26,483 nucleotides of DNA from an uncultured Peptoniphilus sp. Its GTDB lineage: Bacteria; Bacillota; Clostridia; Tissierellales; Peptoniphilaceae. The DNA lies in the NCBI GenBank assembly GCA_946999425.1, contig CAMQDG010000015.1, positions 1 through 26,483 on the forward strand, written 5' to 3'. A program made the position numbers and the translations under genes. Below are positions 20,991 through 26,483 of the stretch, piece after piece; position 1 is the first letter of the stretch, and each line of letters opens with the position of its first letter. Below the pieces are notes generated by a model. The model was not told where the DNA came from. It worked only from the letters and a program-made list of their open reading frames with translations, and ran no database searches.

Positions 20991-21967
20991 TTTTTTGCCT
21001 CCCCATATGCTTGTGTTTTAGTAAGTCTATCTATTAGAGGACTTGCAACGTTCATTAAGCAAATTGCATAACTTACACCTTCAGGTAAGCTTGCCTTGGT
21101 CCTAATGAGAGCCGTTATAAGCCCGCAGCCAAATGCAAATATAAGTTTTCCCTTTCCATTTGCTGGGCTTGAAGCATAGTCTGTAGCCATAAAGAAGGCT
21201 CCAAGGAAAAGTCCGCCTCCGAAAACTTCATAAGGAATAATATTTGCAGGTACTCCAAAAATAAATAAAAATACAATTGTTGTTCCAATAAATACAACAG
21301 GAGTTTTCCAAGAGATAACTCCACGGATTATTAAATAGATTCCACCAATTGCAAGAAGTATAGCACTTGTTTCACCTATAACTCCATAGCATCTTCCGAT
21401 AATCATATCTTGAAGAGGTGGAAGTCCTTCAAAAGTTCCTGCCTTTATCATTTGAAGAGGTGTTGCTTGAACAACTCCGTCAATTGTAGCAGAAGCTATT
21501 GAATTATAATCAATATAACTTGTCATATCCTTTGCCCAAGAAGCCATTAAGACAATTCTTGCAGCAAGAGCTGGGTTCATAAAGTTTTGACCTATTCCCC
21601 CAAAGCACTCTTTAACAATTATCATTGTAAAGAAACATCCGAAAATAGCCATCCAAAATGGAAATTTAATGGGTAGGTTAAAGGCAATTAAAATACCTGT
21701 AACAACTGCAGATAAGTCCCTTATTTGAACGGGCTTTTTCAAAATTCTTTGAATTATATATTCAGCACAAACACAAGAAACTACGCAAATAATTGTCATC
21801 CATAAAGCTCTTATTCCCATGAAATAAACAGAGCCTATTAAGGCAGGGATAAGGGCGATGATAACATCAAGCATAATTTTTGTAACCGTATCCTTAGACC
21901 TGATGTGAGGGGCAAGGGATACATAAAAATCGTTACCTTTTAGCGAATTAGTTTTTATATTTTCCAT
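20987..21967 (-). CDS. rnfD: Rnf complex subunit RnfD (covalent FMN)
   Basis: A 326-aa membrane subunit with about ten hydrophobic segments. Family blocks are SLAPHIRSKDTVTKIM at the N-terminus, GGIGQNFMNPALAARIVL (124-140) and DGVVQATPL, in which T169 is the expected covalent FMN attachment site. AGAGGTAAG upstream supports ATG 21967. It lies 3 bp after rnfC. Confidence 0.95.
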   Translation of the reverse strand: MENIKTNSLKGNDFYVSLAPHIRSKDTVTKIMLDVIIALIPALIGSVYFMGIRALWMTIICVVSCVCAEYIIQRILKKPVQIRDLSAVVTGILIAFNLPIKFPFWMAIFGCFFTMIIVKECFGGIGQNFMNPALAARIVLMASWAKDMTSYIDYNSIASATIDGVVQATPLQMIKAGTFEGLPPLQDMIIGRCYGVIGETSAILLAIGGIYLIIRGVISWKTPVVFIGTTIVFLFIFGVPANIIPYEVFGGGLFLGAFFMATDYASSPANGKGKLIFAFGCGLITALIRTKASLPEGVSYAICLMNVASPLIDRLTKTQAYGEAKK

Positions 21968-21970
21968 ATC

Positions 21971-23302
21971 TTACCTCTTTGTTCTCATTCTAAGTTCACG
22001 CTTTGCAAGTTTAACCGACTGAGTTAAATATCTCTTTGCAGGGCACACAAAAGAACAAATGCCACATTCCATACATTGATCAGCATGAAGTTCATCGCAT
22101 CTGTCCAAATTTCCCATTAAAATAGAAGCATTAATGTCAGTAGGATTAATTTTTGCAGGACAATGGTCAATACATCTTGAACATTTTATACAAGGACTTT
22201 CTTCAGTTTGTTCAATTTCAACATCAGTGAAAACTAAAATACCTGAAGTAGTCTTAGTTATTGGACTTTCAAGATCAAAGACAGATTTTCCTGTCATAGG
22301 ACCGCCACAAATAATTTCAAGGGTATTTTCCTTAATGCCTCCACAAAAAGCGAGGATATCTTTAACAGGAGTCCCTATTTTAACTAAAATATTTTTAGGC
22401 GTATTAATACCTGAACCTGAAACAGTAATAACTCTTTCATAAGAGCTTCTCCCTTCAACTACAGCTTCATAAAAAGCAAGGGTGGTTCCTACATTAGTAA
22501 GGAAAACTCCCACGTCGTTGGTAACACCGTTTTGAGGAACTATTCTTCCTAAAACAGCTTCAGAAAGTCTTTTTGAGTCCCCTTGGGGATATTTTGTCTT
22601 ACATCCTACAACTTTAAGATGGCTGTATTCCGGATGCTTTTTAATGGTTTCTTCCATTTTCTCAATAGCATCAGGCTTATTTTCTTCAATAGCCATATAA
22701 GAAGCTTCTTTGTTGTAGAATTTTGAAAAGATGTCAAGACCCTTTAAAATCTCTTCAGTCTTTTCAAGCATGATTCGATGGTCGCAGGTAAGGAAAGGTT
22801 CACATTCCGCCCCATTAATTACGCATTCATCAAGAACTGGGTTTTCGCTTTTAAGCTTTGCATGAAGAGGGAATCCAGCTCCGCCCATACCAACAAGGCC
22901 CTTGTCTTTTACAAACGGTATAAGTTTGTCAAAAGTAAGGTCCTCTTCATTAGTTATAGGAGTTCTTTCTTCCATTTCATTTTTACCATTGTTTTTGATA
23001 ATTACGCAATCACAATATCTTCCATCGGCAGTGTACATTTTTTTAATTCCGGTTACACTACCGGATACACTTGAGTGAACAGCAGCGGAAATAAAAGCTT
23101 CTGAATCGCCAACTTTTGTGCCGACTTTAACTTCATCTCCAACTTTCACTATAGGCTTACATGGAGCACCTATATGTTGAGACATTGGTATGTAAACAAC
23201 ATCTACTTCAGGCATTACTTCAATTGAAGCCTTTTCTGAAAGTTCTTTGTGTTCGTCAAAGTGAATTCCACCTACTTTAAAGGTGAGATTCCTTGAACTC
23301 AT
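21971..23302 (-). CDS. rnfC: Rnf complex subunit RnfC (NADH-binding)
   Basis: A 443-aa peripheral subunit that exchanges electrons with NAD and passes them to the rest of the complex. A glycine-rich GLVGMGGAGFPLHAK (138-149 region) and NGAECEPFLTCDH form the NADH/FMN site; two [4Fe-4S] motifs follow, C371-C381 (CIKCSRCIDHCP) and C410-C420 (CMECGICSFVCP). I choose ATG 23302, with GAGG 8 nt upstream; an in-frame GTG at 23311 lies within that Shine-Dalgarno region. First gene of the operon. Confidence 0.95.
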   Translation of the reverse strand: MSSRNLTFKVGGIHFDEHKELSEKASIEVMPEVDVVYIPMSQHIGAPCKPIVKVGDEVKVGTKVGDSEAFISAAVHSSVSGSVTGIKKMYTADGRYCDCVIIKNNGKNEMEERTPITNEEDLTFDKLIPFVKDKGLVGMGGAGFPLHAKLKSENPVLDECVINGAECEPFLTCDHRIMLEKTEEILKGLDIFSKFYNKEASYMAIEENKPDAIEKMEETIKKHPEYSHLKVVGCKTKYPQGDSKRLSEAVLGRIVPQNGVTNDVGVFLTNVGTTLAFYEAVVEGRSSYERVITVSGSGINTPKNILVKIGTPVKDILAFCGGIKENTLEIICGGPMTGKSVFDLESPITKTTSGILVFTDVEIEQTEESPCIKCSRCIDHCPAKINPTDINASILMGNLDRCDELHADQCMECGICSFVCPAKRYLTQSVKLAKRELRMRTKR

Positions 23303-23357
23303 AATTTTCACCTCTCAAAAGAATAATTGCAAAAATACATAATATTTCATGTTCTTA

Positions 23358-23386
23358 ATTATAACACTAAAAAAAGCCCTTGTGAA
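23358..23386 (-). promoter_or_regulatory. Promoter of the rnfCDGEAB operon
   Basis: On the minus strand TTCACA (23381-23386), a 17-bp spacer and TATAAT (23358-23363) with an extended -10 TGT. The transcript would start about 50 nt before rnfC. The -35 box coincides with a TTGTGAA half-site on the plus strand, similar to one half of a Rex operator. Confidence 0.75.
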
Positions 23387-23477
23387 TTAATCATCATAAA
23401 TAATAACAACCTTATCTTATAAAATATATGGACTTTAGCCTAAATATTATAAATAAAATAAATCTCAAATTTTTACA

Positions 23478-23507
23478 AAAAAGAAAAAGAGCGATTTTTC
23501 ATCGCCC
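23478..23507 (-). terminator. Intrinsic terminator of the ABC transporter operon
   Basis: gagcgat (23489-23495) and atcgccc (23501-23507) form a 7-bp stem with one G-T pair, followed on the minus strand by ctttttctttttt. The remaining intergenic bases up to rnfC hold the rnf promoter and nothing else I can name. Confidence 0.85.
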
Positions 23508-23549
23508 TTAATGATTTTCATCTTCTTTAATAAAGATAAAAAAATTTTT

Positions 23550-25211
23550 TTAATTGTAAGAAGGAAGTTTCTCCCTAAGCAGGTCTTTTGACCTCTTTTT
23601 TAAAAAGATTGACAAAATTAAAAAACATAAAATTAATATTAGAATAATAATTTTTATAATATTAAATTCCAAATTAAACTTTTTAAATAAAAGGTAGATA
23701 AAAATTATTAAAAGGCCAATTATTCCAAGAGATATTATATTAAAAATAAAAATTGAAAAATTTTTCTTAACTGCCTGTTGAGGGTTGTCCCAATCAAACT
23801 TAGGATAAATTATCCCAAATAAAAGTCCGAAAGTTGAAGAAAAAAAGCTTCCTATTAGTCCCCCTAAAAACATGGCAAAAATATTTATAAGCTTAAAGCC
23901 TGAAATATAGCCTGTTAAAAAAATCATAGGTAAAATATTTAACATTTGAAAAAATAAAGAGGTAAAAAGTCTTCCCCTTATTTGATCTTCATAAGAAATA
24001 GGTAAAGTTTGCATAAGATAAATGCTCTTTCCCTCTCTTGTGAAAGAGGTTAAAGTTAAAGGTTGTAAAAAAATACTATAAAGGAAAAATAAAAAGGCAA
24101 AAATTATAAAAATATCAAAAGTTTTTAAACCGTAAGTGTTTAAATTAGATAAAAAATTCCTTAAACCTTCAAAATTCCCCTTTTTTGAACTTAAATTTAT
24201 TAAATTTATTAATAAAAGTATTGGAAAAATAATTCCAGTAATACCTATGTTGAAAAAATAAACTGGAGTTTTAACAATATTTAATAAATCCTTTTTTCCA
24301 ATTGCAAAGCTTGCGGAAGTCTTCTTATTTTTAGTCCTGTGGGCTTTTTTATTTGCTGTAACTTCATTTTTTAAAACTCCTTCAGTCATAAGTCTTGAAA
24401 GAGGAAAGCTTAAAAAATAAAAAATACAAAAGGCAAAAATCAAGGCTCCAATTCCTAAAATTAAACTTAAAAAATTGTTTAAAGTATAAATTTTACTTAA
24501 AATAAAAATTTGCGGAAAAATAAATTTCATTGAATTTAAAAGCTTTTCATAATCAATATTTACTCCAGAGGCAAAAAATCTATTCACTATAATTTGAGGT
24601 CCAAAAGATAAAAACATAATCAGTAAAAAGCCTATAATTTGTAGAAAATTCTTTAAATTTCCCCTGCCACCGAAAATTTTCATAAATACCACAATTAAAA
24701 AACTTATTGAGCTTAAAGTTAAGCAAATATTTGAAAAATTTAAAAATAAAATCCCAAACATAGTGAAAAAATTTATATTTGTGTACTTTAAAGTCCCGTA
24801 AAAAATGGGAATTAATCCTAAAAGGCAAAGTCCACAAATATCTATTATTGACACTAAAATCTTGGACATAAAAATATTGTTTCTTCTAATAGGTAGGCTT
24901 AAAAGAATTTTTACATCATTGGAAAAATAAATTTTTGAAATAATTCCAGCCACCGTAAAAATTATAGCCACAAAGGAAATGGCTATTGTGAAAAAGGATA
25001 AAATATTTTGACTTTGTCCCATTTTAATGCCCGGAAGAATAATCCCACTAAATAGGGCAAAGTATAAAAATAAAAAATATATAAAAATGATACCTATAAG
25101 GGCAAGTTGCACATATCCACGCAAGCCCTTATTTTTTGCTCTTGCCTTTTTTAAAGGTCCTATAAAGGACAAATAAAAATCTTTTTTTAAAAGTAATTTT
25201 AATTCTCTCAT
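23550..25211 (-). CDS. ABC transporter permease, 553 aa, about 12 membrane segments
   Basis: A large polytopic membrane protein with roughly twelve hydrophobic segments in two groups of six, separated by a charged loop around residues 285-310. N-terminal LKLLLKKDFYLSF and the loop SLPIRRNNIFMSKIL resemble ABC-2-type export permeases in which both halves are fused. It follows an ABC ATPase with an ATGA overlap and GGAG upstream, so the two form one transporter. The substrate cannot be told; related Firmicute systems handle peptides, antibiotics or lipids. Confidence 0.82.
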   Translation of the reverse strand: MRELKLLLKKDFYLSFIGPLKKARAKNKGLRGYVQLALIGIIFIYFLFLYFALFSGIILPGIKMGQSQNILSFFTIAISFVAIIFTVAGIISKIYFSNDVKILLSLPIRRNNIFMSKILVSIIDICGLCLLGLIPIFYGTLKYTNINFFTMFGILFLNFSNICLTLSSISFLIVVFMKIFGGRGNLKNFLQIIGFLLIMFLSFGPQIIVNRFFASGVNIDYEKLLNSMKFIFPQIFILSKIYTLNNFLSLILGIGALIFAFCIFYFLSFPLSRLMTEGVLKNEVTANKKAHRTKNKKTSASFAIGKKDLLNIVKTPVYFFNIGITGIIFPILLLINLINLSSKKGNFEGLRNFLSNLNTYGLKTFDIFIIFAFLFFLYSIFLQPLTLTSFTREGKSIYLMQTLPISYEDQIRGRLFTSLFFQMLNILPMIFLTGYISGFKLINIFAMFLGGLIGSFFSSTFGLLFGIIYPKFDWDNPQQAVKKNFSIFIFNIISLGIIGLLIIFIYLLFKKFNLEFNIIKIIILILILCFLILSIFLKKRSKDLLREKLPSYN

Positions 25212-25924
25212 TCTGTAAGCTCCAAAAATATTTTTTCAAGGCTTCCCTCATCATCAGCCTGATTTTTAATTTCTTCAAGACTTCCTACGGCAATAAGCTT
25301 TCCCTTATTTATAATGCCTATTCTATCACAAACTTTCTCCGCAACTTCCATAACATGAGTTGAAAAAAATACTGATTTTCCTGAATCACAAAGCTGTCTC
25401 ATAATATTTTTAAGTCTGAAGGAGCTTTTGGCATCAAGACCCACCATAGGTTCATCTAAAATTAAAAGGTCCGGCTCGTGAATTAAGGCCCCCATAAGGA
25501 CGATTTTTTGTTTCATACCATGGGAATAAGAAGAAATTAAAAGGTCAAGACTTTCCTCCATTTCAAAAATTCCCTGATATTTTTTTATATTTTCCTCCCT
25601 CTTATCAAGGGAAATTTCAAAAACATCTCCAATAAAATTTAAATACTGCCTGCCCGTCATAGTTTCATAGACGTCTGGATTGTCTGGAACAAAGGCAAAT
25701 TTTTTCTTAGCCTCAATGGGATCTTTAAGAGTATCTATTCCATCAATTAAAATATGTCCCTTGTCTTGCTTAAGCATGCCTACAATCATCTTAATAGTTG
25801 TAGTTTTTCCTGCCCCATTAGGCCCTAAAAATCCAAAAATTTCTCCCCTTTTAACTTTTAAATTTAAATTATCAAGAGCAAGTTTATCTCCAAAGCTCTT
25901 ACTTAGATTTTCTATATTTATCAT
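25208..25924 (-). CDS. ABC transporter ATP-binding protein
   Basis: A 238-aa ABC-2-type exporter ATPase. Walker A GPNGAGKTT (34-42), signature YSHGMKQK (133-140), Walker B LLILDEP (153-159) and H-loop H190 are present. AAGGGGG lies upstream of ATG 25924. The gene overlaps the end of the upstream membrane protein gene by 26 nt, and its stop overlaps the permease gene by 4 nt, so all three are probably translated together. Confidence 0.93.
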   Translation of the reverse strand: MINIENLSKSFGDKLALDNLNLKVKRGEIFGFLGPNGAGKTTTIKMIVGMLKQDKGHILIDGIDTLKDPIEAKKKFAFVPDNPDVYETMTGRQYLNFIGDVFEISLDKREENIKKYQGIFEMEESLDLLISSYSHGMKQKIVLMGALIHEPDLLILDEPMVGLDAKSSFRLKNIMRQLCDSGKSVFFSTHVMEVAEKVCDRIGIINKGKLIAVGSLEEIKNQADDEGSLEKIFLELTE

Positions 25925-26483
25925 AAGTCCCCCTTATTTCTTTGTATAATTTTTCAGTTTCTTCTTTATTCTTTTCATTAAACATATATATTTTTTTGCA
26001 CTTTATTGTAATCACTTCTTTGCAGTCCTTGTAATAATAAAGCCTTACATCTCCTATACCCTCAAGGGAAAAAGACCCGTAGCCTTGACTTTCAGTGCTT
26101 GCTCCATTTGTCCTTACAACTCTTACATTAGGAAAATCTCCAAGAGAAATATCTTTTATATCCTTAAAATCTATCCTGTCCTTATAAAATTTTGCCTTGA
26201 TGCTTATGGAAGTTTCATTTAAATCATATTTATAAGGTGAAGGACTTAAAAAATAGGGAATTGAAAAAACAAGTAATATTACAATAAGATTTATACTTAT
26301 AAAAATAAACCTGCCCCACTTATTGCCCCTATTTATTTCAAAATTTCCCGAAAAAATAAGGGAAGGAATAAAAATTCTCCTATCATTGGGATTTTTATAT
26401 CCGAAAATATCCCAATATGAATCTTCATCTTGAACTAAATCTGTCTTTCCCTTTGAATCTTCCCTGGAATATTTAAAAAACAT
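25899..26483 (-). CDS. DUF5808/PH-like membrane protein, at window edge
   Basis: A reading frame of 194 aa whose first codon in the window is an ATG at the very last bases, so the true N-terminus may lie beyond. The N-terminal YWDIFGYKNPNDRRIFIP resembles the YYNPxDPRxFVP block of DUF5808 proteins. A membrane segment follows (about 58-76), then a beta-rich soluble part (about 88-190) that resembles bacterial PH-like domains (IDFKDIKDISLGD ... KKIYMFNEKNKEETEKLYKEI). Its overlap with the ABC ATPase gene suggests an accessory role for that transporter; no function is claimed. Confidence 0.7.
   Translation of the reverse strand: MFFKYSREDSKGKTDLVQDEDSYWDIFGYKNPNDRRIFIPSLIFSGNFEINRGNKWGRFIFISINLIVILLVFSIPYFLSPSPYKYDLNETSISIKAKFYKDRIDFKDIKDISLGDFPNVRVVRTNGASTESQGYGSFSLEGIGDVRLYYYKDCKEVITIKCKKIYMFNEKNKEETEKLYKEIRGTYDKYRKSK

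Overview
This is a low-GC window in which every gene I can support lies on the minus strand. Gene content points to an anaerobic Firmicute of the Clostridia/Tissierellia type, perhaps a Gram-positive anaerobic coccus related to Peptoniphilaceae. The evidence is the clostridial-order Rnf complex (rnfCDGEAB), the tmk-darA-holB-ricT replication/signalling cluster, a cysteine-containing S18, AGGAGG-type ribosome binding sites and AT-rich DNA. The taxonomic placement is inference; no rRNA is present.

Layout from low to high coordinate (genes are transcribed right to left). 1-1650: an accessory island with one REP-associated tyrosine transposase (RAYT) gene at 488-952, embedded in REP-like elements. 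Each complete element has a GTAG tetranucleotide at the foot of a GGACC...GGTCC hairpin. Two direct composite repeats, about 435 and 350 bp, flank the gene. 1693-4605: ferritin, an unrecognised 90-aa protein, and a large membrane-anchored alpha/beta hydrolase. 4633-7654: ricT, holB, two tandem cyclic-di-AMP-receptor-like (DarA) genes and tmk, tightly overlapped as one operon. 7756-9023: a TetR-family regulator translationally coupled to gpmA. 9130-13014: sfsA, a short RNase E/G, radC, maf, a Gx-type transporter and a NusG-domain-II protein, joined by start/stop overlaps. 13136-16819: pstB, phoU, phoB-like regulator and phoR-like kinase, preceded by an 11-bp-phased array of TTTACA boxes. 17039-18070: rpsF-ssb-rpsR with a strong promoter and a structured leader. 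18259-23302: the complete Rnf ion-translocating ferredoxin:NAD oxidoreductase operon. 23550-26483: an ABC exporter (permease and ATPase) with an upstream membrane protein resembling DUF5808/PH-domain proteins, which reaches the window edge.

Most transcription units end in recognisable intrinsic terminators, and several have a clear sigma-A-like promoter. Most of the window is ordinary core genome. The part most likely to be under-described is the RAYT/REP island at the left. It shows the hallmarks of REP-RAYT systems (GTAG foot, compensated stem changes, opposed orientations) in a low-GC Firmicute, together with an unusual expanded, multi-hairpin REP variant. Secondary points of interest are the divergent second DarA copy, an RNase E/G lacking the Zn-link, a PHO-box array upstream of a pstB that lacks pstSCA, a Lys/Glu/Ala-rich tail on RnfB and a candidate leaderless mRNA.
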